A stretch of 22,917 nucleotides of DNA from Chara braunii (taxonomy: Eukaryota > Streptophyta > Charophyceae > Charales > Characeae): positions 167,954-190,870 of the forward strand of contig BFEA01000184.1 in assembly GCA_003427395.1 (NCBI GenBank), in the 5' to 3' direction. The notes under the pieces were generated by a model, which was not told the origin of the DNA, made no database searches, and saw nothing but the letters and a program-made list of their open reading frames with translations. This document shows positions 1 to 9,666 of the stretch, in pieces. How positions within the stretch are numbered: position 1 is the stretch's first letter; every line of letters starts with the position of its first letter. The translations under genes and the position numbers were made by a program.

Positions 1-4
1 TCGA

Positions 5-64
5 TGACTTTTTTTATTTAATCTGATTTCGTCGGGGACGCCCACGAGACAAAATAATGAAGTG
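5..64 (+). repeat. Dispersed repeat, copy 1 of 2
   Basis: This ~60-bp segment (T-run, TATTTAAT, then GATTTCGTCGGG, CACGAGAC and an A-rich end with GAAGTG) recurs at 3574-3634 with only a few substitutions and short indels. In both places a GT or CA repeat lies nearby. It looks like a fragment of a dispersed non-coding repeat. No coding sense is seen. Confidence 0.8.
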
Positions 65-138
65 TCTTGAATACATACGTTTATTGGATGTCATGGTCGC
101 TTTCTTATTGAATCGAAATTGTCGATCGGGAACCCGTC

Positions 139-213
139 AAAAAAAAGGGAAAAAAAAAAAAAAAAAAAAAAAAGGGAAAACAGCGTGTGTGTGTGTGTGT
201 GCGTGCGTGTGTC
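139..213. repeat. Poly-A and (GT)n simple repeats
   Basis: An A8 run, GGG, then an uninterrupted A24 run (150-173) and another GGG are followed by a GT dinucleotide repeat (about 185-212) with two GC interruptions. This is ordinary simple sequence. The poly-A could be an old retroposon tail on the plus strand, but no element body is recognisable upstream. Confidence 0.85.
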
Positions 214-2674
214 ACAAGACGTATGTGAGATGCTGAGATGATTCCACTGCGTCTTTCAACGCAGCGAGCTGCAATATTAATCAACACAGTGGGTATAGAT
301 GCCAACCCTACGGACACAATCATATCAATTGACTAAACCTTCGATCCAGGTAAGTTATAGCGCCTAACAAAATGAGCTCGACCTTATTGACTCCTATCAC
401 TCATTATGCATTTGGGTCGCATATTTGTTATGAAAGGTGGAAAAGGGGTGCGGCGCACCAAGGAGTGAAAAAAAACAGAGAGAGATGGATGGAGAAAGGA
501 AAACAGGACAAGAGGAACAACATTTGAAAGAAAAAAGAAATAGAAGGTAGGAGAGGGAGACATAAAACAATGTGAAAAGATTTTGAAAATATTCATCGAG
601 AAAAACCCATTGAAAACACCGACCGATATTATATACTCAAACAACAGAAGAGCTTCCAATAGAAATTATAAATCGAAATAGTTCGAAAGACTCACGATCC
701 CAAGTGGAATCATACTTCTAAAACAACATACATATGCCAATCAGGTAGAGTGAGAATCTTTCGTACGGAAGAACTCATCAAACCGAGTGTGAACCCTGCA
801 ATAGTGCTTCTCCAAACAAAACGGCGTGATCGAGATACGTGATTGCTACCACTGAACACTAATTTGTTCAAAATCACCCGTGCCAGTTACAACCACGAGT
901 CGACCAAGAAGTATATAGGAACAAATGTGCTGCCACCAAACAATCGTCACCATTTGCCGTAAGCTTACAAACACTATCCAAGAAGTATTGCCATAGGGCA
1001 CATTGAAGACTCGAAGCTATCCTATTCGAGCGGTGGTATGAGGGAGTTCATTTCGGATGATAAAGATTGATCGCGACATAACCCCGAAAATTGTATATCA
1101 AGATAATCAGAAATAGAAAGAAGGATAAGGAGATCGCAAAGATGGTAATGATCGCTGTCATCATTAGGGGGAGAAAGAGGGGAGGGAGGTAATCAGGATC
1201 ATCCTCACTACTGCGGGGAGCTGGAGGGAAGCACAAGGGAGGAGGCGCAGGAGTAGAACGTCGAGAAGTACGAGCCACAGCAAACACAAAAAAATGACGG
1301 CAATAATAGTAGCCCAAGCAAAGAGTGCAAATAGGAGCGGCGCCGATTGAGAAAATCTAGACATCATCCTTTCAAATGTGGGCAGGACACCTATTAGAGC
1401 GAAGCACGACACTAGAATAGTTCGCTGGACAAGGAAACAGTAGTAGCGAGTTTCTCTGGTGTAGGGCATCGAGAAAACTCGGGAAGGCCAGCGTTGCTAA
1501 AAGTAGTGTGAGCAAAGGTCATCAATCTGAGGAAAAACATGCTTTGTTCCATAGGCTTGTCTTTCTTCCACACTCCTTCTCGCGCGCTCTTTTTACGCCA
1601 AATCCGAAGAGTTCAACATCTCCTAGCAAGCCCGACCAGCACATCACAAGGCAAAGTACAAATTACGAACAAAAGAATTATTAGGTAGTATCTAGGCCCA
1701 CAGGGGCTCCAAAAAAAAAAAAATAATAAAAACGATGATACGACAGAATAAAGCATAGAAGTATAAAATTCCAAATTCGGCCGAGCAACCCCATAGTGTT
1801 GACAAAACCTAAAAAGGGTTTTGACAGACAAATTCTCAAAAACTTTTTCACCAACGCTTGTTAGATTGGCTCATCAGGGGAAAGAAGACCCCAGGTTTTT
1901 GTTCCGAAAGGGAATAGTTTATAGATGGAATAAAATAAGACGATATGGAAAGGCATGGAAAAGAGGAAGAAAACAAGGCGGAGGGGCGGAAAGAGACACA
2001 GGATGTAGAGATAAGACTTTGTTATCGTCGGAGCTGCAGAGCTTGAAGCAGTAGCAGCCATGGATACAAACGGCAATTGCCCCACCTTCAGCAAGTGGCC
2101 CGAAAGAAGTACGCAACGCGAGATGAAAGTAGAAGAATACCAATCATAAGCTATGCATGTGCCAACCCAATGAGCATAAGAAGAGCGTGCCCGAAAGACA
2201 AAGAGCTGAAGTAGTGGGAATCCAAACCACGAAGTCAGAGAAAGACGATCGAGCACAAAGATGTACGATCTCGTTCCCTCGTTGACAAAGCTGGGCAGCT
2301 ACATGCGCTAGTTGAAGAAATCATGCGAGGCTTCACCACTCGCAAATGAAGTGAGGACAATCCTACCGCGTGCACTTCATTAAGTACACCTAGAACCATC
2401 GAACCGGCGTGCTAAAAGAGTGCCTGAAGCAGCGCCGAACTTAGGGGTCCCAAAAGTAATGGGCCAACCGAGGCAAAGATCGGTAGTTTCCCTTTTTTTT
2501 TATCTAGAAGTAGCAACATAGACGGTCATGAACCATTTACCTCAGAAAAATGGGGTGGGCCCCATCATTAGTGAAAACCTTGTTCAAGGGTCCAAAAAAA
2601 GCTTTTTATTTTTCTAAAAACTTTTTTATTTATTTTTCATTGTACTCTTCACTCATTTATTACTGACTTGAAAA

Positions 2675-2771
2675 ACTTTTTTATACATATATATGTGTAG
2701 AGGGATATATATATAAAGGCTTATTATTATTTTTTGAAAAATATATACATATTTTATTTTTAAAAAATATG

Positions 2772-2815
<44 letters not shown>
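2675..2815. repeat. AT-rich tract followed by (GT)n
   Basis: TATATA-type and A/T-rich sequence (about 2680-2769) runs directly into a GT repeat at about 2770-2813, which holds one GC interruption. The minus strand reads as a Thr-His run with no coding meaning. Confidence 0.9.
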
Positions 2816-2829
2816 ACATGAACAAAACA

Positions 2830-3298
2830 TTGCACTTTTTCAATTGGTTGGGTGCTAACAAGGTGCGACTGTAGGAGGTTTTGTTGGTTTAAGAGAGAGC
2901 AAAAAACCGATGTCTCTTAATAAAGAAATCCCATCACCTGCCTCCAATCATCAATTCAACTACAATGTAATAGCCCTACTTATGATGTGAGCACCCTATC
3001 TACTTCCTACTACCCATACTCATGCTAGCCTCCACCACCCGTCTATCTGCCCACATGTCACTCGCCCAATGCTGCTTGAAGAATGGACTCATACTATCGC
3101 TCCCTTACCAATGCCACGTAAGAACCGAAGGTCCTCACTGCCATTTTTCTTCCCCCACCTCCACACTCCACCACTCAAGTTCCCTGCCTTGCGCAACAAC
3201 TTCGCCCCTTGGAAGTGGCTCAGATATGGATATGCTCGCACATGCAGCATCCACACTTGGCTACGGTAGTGCGCATGTGGATGAGCACCCGCTTGAAC
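2830..3298. other. Unique DNA, no gene seen
   Basis: This is mixed-composition DNA between two dinucleotide repeats. It contains CCACC/CACTC-rich pyrimidine sequence and overlapping short open frames in several phases (for example 3022-3456 plus), but those frames run into the CA repeat and show no domain. No gene is supported. Confidence 0.5.
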
Positions 3299-3446
3299 AT
3301 GTACGTGGGCATGCTCACACGTGCACACACGCATACACACGTGCACACACGCATATACATGTGCACACACACATGCTCACATGCACACACACATACACAC
3401 GTGCACACACACACACACGTGCACACACACATACACATGTGAACAC
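3299..3446. repeat. (CA)n minisatellite with spaced CACGTG
   Basis: This ~145-bp alternating purine-pyrimidine array is built from CACACA, GCATACA and CACACGTGCACAC blocks. CACGTG palindromes start at 3318, 3338, 3398 and 3416. Such sequence is prone to Z-DNA formation. CACGTG is also the plant G-box core, but here it can be explained as a CA repeat with a CpG-containing variant. His/Thr- and Val/Cys-rich open frames across it are artefacts. Confidence 0.85.
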
Positions 3447-3594
3447 TAAAAAATAAATAAATTCATAGCGACGTTTACTTCCGACTTTTTCTCTCGATCC
3501 GTTCTCCCTCTTGCCCTCATAGGAGAAAGTTCCACTTACCCCGACTACCCGCCTCGCGCCTTTGATATCTTTCCAACTTTTTTTATTTAATTCG
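3439..3594 (+). repeat. Duplicated segment, copy 1
   Basis: After the CA repeat comes GTGAACACT plus an A-rich stretch ending in CATAGCGA, then GAAAGTTCCACTTACCCC and a C-rich end reaching CTTTCCAAC. The same order of blocks reappears at 3632-3791 with several indels. This indicates a local duplication that included part of the CA repeat. Confidence 0.75.
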
Positions 3595-3634
3595 ATTTCG
3601 TCGGGAACCCCCACGAGACAAAAATAAGGAAGTG
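3574..3634 (+). repeat. Dispersed repeat, copy 2 of 2
   Basis: This is the second copy of the segment at 5-64, sharing the T-run/TATTTAAT start, the ATTTCGTCGGG core, CCCACGAGACAAAA and the GAAGTG end. It sits exactly between the two copies of the CA-flanked duplication. The repeat family may therefore be a larger unit of which only parts fall in the window. Confidence 0.8.
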
Positions 3635-3795
3635 CACACACGCATACACACGTGCACACACACATACACACGTCCACATACATATACACACGTGAACACT
3701 GAAAAGAAATAAAAAATCATAGCGATCCTTATATCTGCGAAAGTTCCACTTACCCCGGCTACCCGCTTCTCGCCTATGATATTTTTTCAACTTAT
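3632..3795 (+). repeat. Duplicated segment, copy 2
   Basis: CA/GCATACA repeats (3633-3691) are followed by GTGAACACTGAAAAG, CATAGCGA, then GAAAGTTCCACTTACCCC and a C-rich end finishing in TTTTTTCAAC. This matches the block order at about 3330-3577. Copy 2 lacks roughly 40 bp present in copy 1 between CATAGCGA and GAAAGTTCC. Confidence 0.75.
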
Positions 3796-4255
3796 TATCG
3801 AGAAGGATAAATCGAGGCAAGTATGGCCTCGCCCCTACTCCACGTTTTCTCAGACTGCGATGGAATGAAAATGAGAGAGGGGTGGCGACCTCAAACGTAG
3901 AGCAGGGAGAGACGGTTAACAGGGGCCCAAATATTCGTCATTTTCATTGGCAATTGCGGTGCGAATTTCATCAAAATTTTTAAAAACAAACGATATGAGA
4001 CCATAGTGCAAACATCAAAAAATGAAAACATATATATCACACAAAAATAAAAACAAGAAAAAAAGCAAAAAATCAGCACAATATGACAATTTCAGTGCAA
4101 TTCGGTGCAAAATTCGTCGAAAATAGCACCCCTGGTTAAACATGTGTGAGAGCAAGAGAGACTGAAACTCTGGGGCTAAGCTACCCTGAATCGGCTGCGA
4201 TCTCTCTCATAAGGCACTAATGAGCGAGAGGACAGCCATGCGATCCCCCGGTTAT
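3796..4255. other. Gene-free stretch with weak direct repeat
   Basis: No gene is visible. A ~40-bp A/T-rich segment around 3949-3987 resembles one at 4085-4124 (shared GCAATT, GGTGC, AATTC, TC.AAAAT), at roughly three-quarters identity by eye. Otherwise nothing is recognisable. Confidence 0.45.
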
Positions 4256-4310
4256 GTTCCTTCTTCTTCTTCTTCTTCTTCTTCTTCTTCTTTTTCTTCT
4301 TCTTCTTCAA
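4256..4310. repeat. (TTC)n microsatellite
   Basis: A TTC trinucleotide repeat with one T-rich interruption near 4291. The pure polypurine-polypyrimidine composition is compatible with triplex (H-DNA) formation. Confidence 0.9.
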
Positions 4311-4710
4311 CTTCTTCTCTCGCTCTATCTCTCCACTTACTACCTCAAGTTCTAAACTTCTTCTTTCGCTCTGTCTCTCCGGTTCTACATGAAAGATGAA
4401 GCATGACCTCTCCTTAAAGTTTTTGTTTGTTTATTTCACTCTCTCTCTTCTTTCGCTCTATCTCTTCTTTCGCTCTCTCTTCTTTCGTTCTATCTCTCCT
4501 GTTCTACATGAAATCTGCTCATGACTTACTACCTAAACTCTATCCGTTCACCTCCTTTTTTTTTTTTTTTTTTTCTTGATGAGATGTTCCTTCTTTTATT
4601 TTTTTTTCTTCTTCTTCAACTTCTTCTCTCGCTCTATCTATCTGCTTACTACCTCATCGTCTTTTTTTGCTCTATCTCTCCGATTCTACATGAAAGATGA
4701 AGCATCACAT
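4299..4710. repeat. CT-rich tract with ~305-bp duplication
   Basis: The segment from CTTCAACTTCTTCTCTCGC to TTCTACATGAAAGATGAAGC at about 4305-4404 recurs at about 4615-4705, roughly 301-310 bp downstream. A third, partial version (TTCTTTCG, TCTCTCCTGTTCTACATGAA, then TTACTACCT) lies near 4490-4535. The tract also contains a T-run of about 18 (4556-4574). It is a local duplication in pyrimidine-rich DNA; the Phe/Ser-rich frame at 4576-4803 is not a credible gene. Confidence 0.75.
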
Positions 4711-5103
4711 CAAAAATCCCCTTCCTTCTCCCCGCGAACACTCTCTTCGAAAAAATATAAAAGACAAGAAAAAGCGAAAGGAACATGTAAACATTCAGGA
4801 TGAAGTACAACGAATGGAGCGCAAACCCTCCTCAAAGAAGCAAACCTAACAAAAAAGAGTGATCATGTTCTCATTTAGGATCGGATTTTGGTTTATGGCG
4901 AGTGTTGCAGAATCTAGGGCCACAACTGTCAGTGACCTTTGCTGGTACTTTTCGTGCATAGCAGTTGGAAACAAGCCAGCCATTCAGACAACAGACCAAC
5001 ATCCATGGAACAGACCGCGTGGTCACAGTTCATGAAACAGATCACGTAATGCACTCCACACGTTGAAAAGAATCAAAAGATGACCTTTCGTGGGACTTGG
5101 CGC

Positions 5104-5105
<2 letters not shown>

Positions 5106-5168
<63 letters not shown>
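5106..5168. repeat. (AG)n microsatellite
   Basis: About 31 uninterrupted GA/AG units run directly into an A8 stretch. The repeat lies about 230 bp past the 3' end of the minus-strand Myb-like pseudogene. Near-perfect purity indicates recent slippage. Confidence 0.95.
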
Positions 5169-5173
<5 letters not shown>

Positions 5174-5393
5174 AAATAATGCCAGACCATCATTAAATAC
5201 AATGCATAAATTGTTACAACTCGTTTGAAAGGCAGATGACCTCGTTTCGGGCGGATAACGTACATGAAGACACTAGCTTCGGTATACACAACTCCACATG
5301 CTATGATGCAGCGGATGAAGGTAGTAGGACACGACCAAAAAAGAAATTGAAACAAGATAGACAAAACAAACATCTCCCCATGCACAACTACAA

Positions 5394-7240
5394 CTACTGC
5401 GAATCGCTGCTATCCAGCCCAAACGATGGATTGTTCCTATGGATGGCATCTGCAAGAACGAGATAACCCTTCTCCACCCTATCCCCGGTTATAGTAGCTA
5501 TCCTCTCACGTGACGCAATGTCCTGCTGCATAAGCTCTCAATGAACCTCGACCTGATGCCTTGCAATGTCACGTGTCGCTTCGCAACGCATCTTCACGCG
5601 CTCCCTGTCAGAACGTGTGAGAGCTGCAGTGTGATCACGCATAGCACCTGTCACAACCTGCAGACTCGACTCATGTGCTTTGATGGCAGTTCTTTTTCGT
5701 TTACCTAGCATCGGATCGAAACCTGTTGAACGTTGCCCGCCCGGTGAACTGCCCGACCCGCTCGCCGGATCTTCACTTCCTCCCTCTGTCTCCCCATCAA
5801 CCTCGTTTCACCTTTCACCGCGTTCAAGACGCTCCTCGTCAGCCCCTGAGTCCATCAAATTCGTCAGATTAATGGAGTCCTTGTCTTTCTCCACCGGGTG
5901 TATGATGTCATACCAAGCCCGATGAAGAACAAAGTCGACGTTATACTTCTTCCGCCTCGTTTGGTTCATGTCCCAGTAGGTCAGCAAACCGGACCAGCTT
6001 TCGTGCGCCATCAATCTTCTGTAATAGTCAAGGATCTGATTGAACTTGTTCTTGCACTGATCAGGGTTACAATTGTAACCCTTCGCCCGCATGCGCTCAA
6101 CCACATCCTTCCAAAAAGTTTAACCTACTTTCAGCCTCGCGCGCCCCAACGGCTCCGTCTCTTCCCCCATGAGAGCCTTCACATCATTCCTGGACTGGCA
6201 CAACCACTCAGTCTCGGTCTCCCCCCACCGATCCGTATTCTTCTCATTTGAACATGGTCGTGGAGGGGGGCCTTCGGATGGCCCTGCCGTGGACGTCCCC
6301 GCCAAGTTCTCCACAGTACATGGAGTGTGTTGCGACGCTGAGTGCCCAGTGAGCGGAGACGGAGTGCCACCACCTTCAAAAGATCCACGCCGGGAGGGGT
6401 GCGGGCAGGGGCCGTTGGTGAGGCAACCGCTTCGCCTCCAACCGCCGTGTTGGTTGGGCAGTCCACCGGTGGGACACCGGCTTCTATGTCCCGAATGATG
6501 CGACTGATGACGTACTCCGGTGACCCGGTTCGTGGTCTAGGCGGGTGTGGCAGACCAGCACCATGGAATGGGTCCGGTGACAGTGGAAGACTCGCGTGCC
6601 CAGTCGGCGAGAGTGCTGCGGGAGGGGGTGACGAAGGGCACCCCATTGTGTCAGTATCCACAGAACTGACAGTGGATGGACCAGGACTGTCATGGCCGCT
6701 TCCGTCGTTACGAGCAGGAGATGTGACATGACCACCGATGCCACGTTCGTCCGGTGACAGAGAAAGCCCGTCTACCATGGCCATTGCACGCATTCGCAGG
6801 TGCTGCCGAAGACTAATCTCATCCTCTCCGCCTAATCCGATTCTGAACCCACCGACTGGCAAAACCGGACACGACAACTGTCGACGACTTGTGACGACAG
6901 AGGGCCGTGGGACATCGGTCACAGAAGCAGTGACCTTTGCATTGTAAGGGCCACGAACGGGCCCCCCACTCCATCCTGGACCACCACACAGGAACGTAGA
7001 ACTCGTGTGGGGCCACTGCAGATCTCCTACTGATCCATGGACCTGTGTCTCCACGTTGTCTTCAATGGGGCATTGGGACTGGCAGCCATCATACGTGAAC
7101 GACTGCTGATGCTGTCCCACCACCTGTGATGAGGAACCGGTACCTGCAGCAGGTGCGGCCTTATTCTGGGTTTCTGAGTACCCCCAGTCTTCGATACAAG
7201 AAGGTGATGCTCCCCACCAATAGATGGAGCCTCTCCTCAA
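5394..7240 (-). pseudogene. Decayed Myb/SANT-like (trihelix) protein gene
   Basis: Reading leftward, the best frame runs from about 6536 to a TAG at 5394-5396. It is interrupted by TAA at 6120-6122, TGA at 5808-5810 and TGA at 5538-5540, all in the same phase. The trihelix-type DNA-binding region spans about 6227 to 5985: W.ETETEWL, then FWKDVVERM, QCKNKFNQILDYYRRL and YWDMNQTRR. A basic GKRKRTAIKAHE patch and a charged, coiled-coil-like C-terminus (RSDRERVKM, QQDIASRERI) follow, ending LDSSDSQ. The part upstream of about 6380 appears to continue in another frame, open from 7240 (353 codons, no ATG start, Gly/Ser/Pro-rich); LSPDPFHGAGLPHP and EYVISRIIRDIEAG look protein-like. This implies one indel near 6370-6390. 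Myb/SANT proteins of this kind are host transcription factors or the second gene of PIF/Harbinger transposons. The decay favours a transposon origin, but I found no terminal repeats and no DDE transposase here. The domain call is firm; the N-terminal join is inferred. Confidence 0.75.
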
Positions 7241-7315
7241 GTGTTGGCAGTGTCTGCTTTTACCAGCACCACTAGCACCGAAGGAGACATTTAAAAAAAA
7301 AAAAAAAAAAAAAAA
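7202..7315 (+). repeat. Possible retroposon tail: conserved box plus A23
   Basis: A 29-bp segment at 7202-7230 containing CCCCACCAATAGATGG is identical to 22870-22898 and nearly identical to 19942-19969. In all three places an A-rich tail follows on the plus strand within about 12-90 bp; here it is an A23 run at 7293-7315. The segment also lies inside the N-terminal open frame of the minus-strand Myb-like pseudogene (reading SIYWWGAS). It may therefore be a retroposon end that abuts or was absorbed into that frame. Confidence 0.5.
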
Positions 7316-8520
7316 GACAGGCCTGCCGGCTGTGAGTATTGGGCCATGGAGTGTTGTTCGTCGTCTTTCGTGTTCAGTAAGTTAACGGTGCACAGCGACG
7401 AACTGCAGAGGCGTGAGACGGAGAGAAACGGACAGGAGGTGACAGCATATCCCGACGTACACAAGATGGCAGTTTTGCATGTCGTGCTCGGGCGAGAGGT
7501 TGTAGGCCAGAATGTTTATGCGTGTTGGTAGAGCACGAGCGCCTGCCTCCCTACGAGACACCTCGCCACAGCACACAACAAAACAAACAAAACAAAATTG
7601 TATCTTCCCGAAGGCGGTGGCGACACTCATTCCATTTGTGGCATTTAACGCATGCCATATTCACGGGGTGAACGGACTCACTCGCTTTAGGATATCCCAT
7701 GCATTTTCACATTGGGACTTTCCTCATTTCGAAATTCCCGCAAGTATTGTGTGGTCAGCCCTATATAAAGAGGGGGACGCATGTGTCACAGAAAGGAGAC
7801 TACAGTCGTCTAAAGGCTAACGTACATAGACCTTATGTTGGACACATACACCCACAGTCGCAAGTACACAGGCTACCACATTGACGCCATCTGCGACGGC
7901 GCGTTCAACTGCCACGATCGTAGTCTTCCACGGGAAGTCCAATATTCTTTGTTTATGCACATTAAAAAATAACGACGCGATGCTACAAAAATGCCCCTCC
8001 CCCTTTGAAAACTATAGAATTGCAGCTTTGCGTCAACGCAAAGTGGCCATCTAAATAGACAACAAAAGAAAAAGGAAAGTCTTCTATTGGCCGGCGGGAA
8101 GCAACCTCCACGAAATCGTACCTTATCCCCCTGCGCCATGTGCCCTCGATACAGAAAAGGATCAACGATCGCTGCCTATCACCTGTGGCCGCACGTGATA
8201 AATCGATGCTAGTGGGTCCAGGCCCCAGGAATTTACTGATAGTATCAAGGAATAAATCCAAACAGATATTAGAATTCAATGGGAACTCGATCCTAGGCAT
8301 TGCGTGTTAGCGCTGCTTCTCCGATGGTCGGACCTGAGGCGAACGCGCGCTGTTGTGCGGAGGTGCGCTCACGCGCCTATACGTGCACTTGTGCGCCCCG
8401 TACTAGCAGGTTTGCAGGTGCTATTCCCCTTTGGGAACGAGCCAGCAAATGTGAGGGAGGATGAACCCTTGCATAACCTGGAGGAGCGTTAGCATGGTGT
8501 TATGGCGCATGGTGTCCGGA
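7316..8520. other. Unassigned DNA, no gene supported
   Basis: This is mixed-composition sequence with a CpG-rich part near 8330-8410 (GCGCGC, TGCGCTCACGCGCC) and an A/C-rich run near 7573-7595. Short open frames occur on both strands (7346-7531, 7512-7820, 7983-8300), but none shows a domain or a consistent codon pattern. A TATA-like site at 7761-7770 is the only regulatory-looking signal. Confidence 0.5.
7761..7770 (+). promoter_or_regulatory. TATA-box-like site
   Basis: CTATATAAAG is a close match to the eukaryotic TATA consensus, preceded by GTCAGCC and followed by a G-rich segment. A start site would be expected about 25-35 bp downstream, near 7795. No downstream gene is recognisable, so this is either a chance match or the promoter of an element I cannot identify. 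Confidence 0.3.
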
Positions 8521-8526
8521 TCACAT

Positions 8527-8718
8527 GGGAGAAGCTCTCGATTGCCAGAACCACATGGAGGACGGAAGGATAAGTTGTGACATTAGAGGAGGACACACAT
8601 CATCTTCAACAGTCTTTATCACGGGAGAAGCTCTCGATTGCCAGAATCGTATGGAGGACGGGAGAATAAGTCGCGACATTAGAGGAGGACACATGTCATC
8701 TTCAACGGGAGGCTTGCT
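8527..8718 (+). repeat. 96-bp tandem duplication
   Basis: GGGAGAAGCTCTCGATTGCC begins at 8527 and again at 8623. The copies share ATGGAGGACGG, GACATTAGAGGAGGACAC and ATCATCTTCAAC. The period of 96 bp is a multiple of three, so both strands stay open across it; the plus strand gives a repeated GEALDCQN..MEDGRIS..DIRGGH unit. I do not recognise this as a protein family and there is no surrounding gene, so I treat it as a DNA repeat. Confidence 0.85.
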
Positions 8719-8732
8719 TTCGATAATCATCT

Positions 8733-8797
8733 TTATCTTCAACATCATCATCATCATCTCATCATCTTTCATCTTCATCATTCATCATCACCATTTG
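8733..8797. repeat. Interrupted (ATC)n tract
   Basis: ATC/TTC trinucleotide runs follow the 96-bp duplication directly. They belong to the ATC-rich sequence that recurs at 9423-9595 and 17935-19345. Confidence 0.85.
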
Positions 8798-8811
8798 GAA
8801 GGATAATACCA

Positions 8812-9165
8812 TCTTTCTTCTCTTGTTTCTCTTTTTCTCCATTCCTTTTCATTTATCTTTCTCTTTCCTCCTTCTTTCCTTCTCTCCACTTTCATCTCCC
8901 TTTTTCCCTGCTCTCTTGCTCGTCTCATATCCCTATTCCTACTCTCAATTCTCTCTTGAACTCCGTTGTGCTTCTGATGTTCACTTCTCTCATTTTGGGG
9001 GATGTGTCGGGAGAAGTGGGGCTAGGTTGGGAGGAAAGGGAGGAGAGAGGGGTGGGGACGAGGTCAAATTTAGGAGGAAGGTAGGAGAGGGGAAGAAGAA
9101 TGGGGGAGGGTTTAAAGTATGAAGAGGGGGGGTAAGGTACAAGGTGAGGAGGGTGTGTTTCGTGC
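8812..9165. other. Pyrimidine block followed by purine block
   Basis: From 8812 to about 8960 the plus strand is mostly C/T (TTTCTC, CTTTCCTCC, CCACTTTCATCTCCC). From about 8998 to 9165 it is mostly G/A (GGGAGG, GGAGAGAGGGG, GGAGGAAGG). The two halves are loosely complementary in composition. A plus-strand open frame at 8823-9122 follows the composition and is not a convincing gene. Confidence 0.5.
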
Positions 9166-9422
9166 TTCCCTGTGGTGAGTCACTCGCGTTTTTCTCTATT
9201 TTTCCTATTTTTTCTATTCTTGCCTATTGACATTTGTCAATTAGGTATTCATATAGTAGCAATCATCCAAATCATCAATCTCATCAAATTCAATCAAGCT
9301 CACAATCATCCTCAATGACTTTGATCATCTAATCAATAAACTAATGAAGACCTTCTCTTCAATCAACTACGTTCCTACTACATTTGGAATTAAATTCGTA
9401 ATTATTCTCGTAATAAATCTCA
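9166..9422. other. AT-rich DNA with degenerate ATC/CAAT motifs
   Basis: This stretch contains repeated but irregular ATCAT, AATCA and CATCAAT words leading into the pure ATC repeat. No gene is seen. Confidence 0.5.
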
Positions 9423-9458
9423 TAAACTTATCATCATTATGAGCATCATCATCGGTGC

Positions 9459-9514
<56 letters not shown>

Positions 9515-9595
9515 TACCGATATCACTATAATCATTGTCATCATCATTATCATTATCATCATCATTATCATCATCATCATCATCATCATCAGTTT
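9423..9595. repeat. Long (ATC)n microsatellite
   Basis: A pure CAT/ATC run of about 18 units (9461-9514) is followed by an interrupted run with ATT variants to 9595, then CAGTTTGTAATC. Poly-His (plus) and poly-Met (minus) frames across it are artefacts. LINE A inserted about 70 bp to the right. Confidence 0.95.
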
Positions 9596-9654
9596 GTAAT
9601 CGTAAGGGTTGTTGGTGCTGCTCTTTGGTATGATCAGCATCATCATTCCGTCTT

Positions 9655-9666
9655 CACACTCATCAT
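9655..9666. repeat. Target-site duplication of LINE A, 3' side
   Basis: CACACTCATCAT here is identical to 17923-17934. On the LINE sense (minus) strand the word ATGATGAGTGTG both precedes the first base of the element and follows its A-rich tail, as target-primed reverse transcription produces. It is partly low complexity, but the position at both boundaries supports it. Confidence 0.8.

Larger units (their letters stand above)
1..2650. other. Gene-poor DNA, no gene supported
   Basis: Apart from the repeats listed separately, I see nothing recognisable in this stretch. The open frames on both strands are short, rich in Phe/Leu/Ser or Lys/Arg from A/T- or purine-rich DNA, and show no domain, signal peptide or consistent codon pattern. 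A plus-strand open stretch near 1821-2054 and minus-strand ones near 1048-1469 and 1861-2256 look like chance frames. No tRNA-like arms, splice-supported exon chain or transposon terminus was found by eye. Confidence 0.6.

Noticed and set aside
3022-3689. Several overlapping His/Thr- and Val/Cys-rich open frames
   Set aside because: Open in several phases at once because of the CA repeat; no domain and no supported start.
6179-7240. A separate 353-codon minus-strand gene
   Set aside because: It has no ATG start, is low in complexity, and the recognisable Myb frame overlaps it in another phase. It is better explained as the N-terminal part of the same pseudogene, continued past a frameshift.
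7244-7291. Walker A-like GASGAGKS in the extension upstream of the Myb-like frame
   Set aside because: It is a short, isolated match next to a homopolymer, with no Walker B motif or ATPase fold around it.
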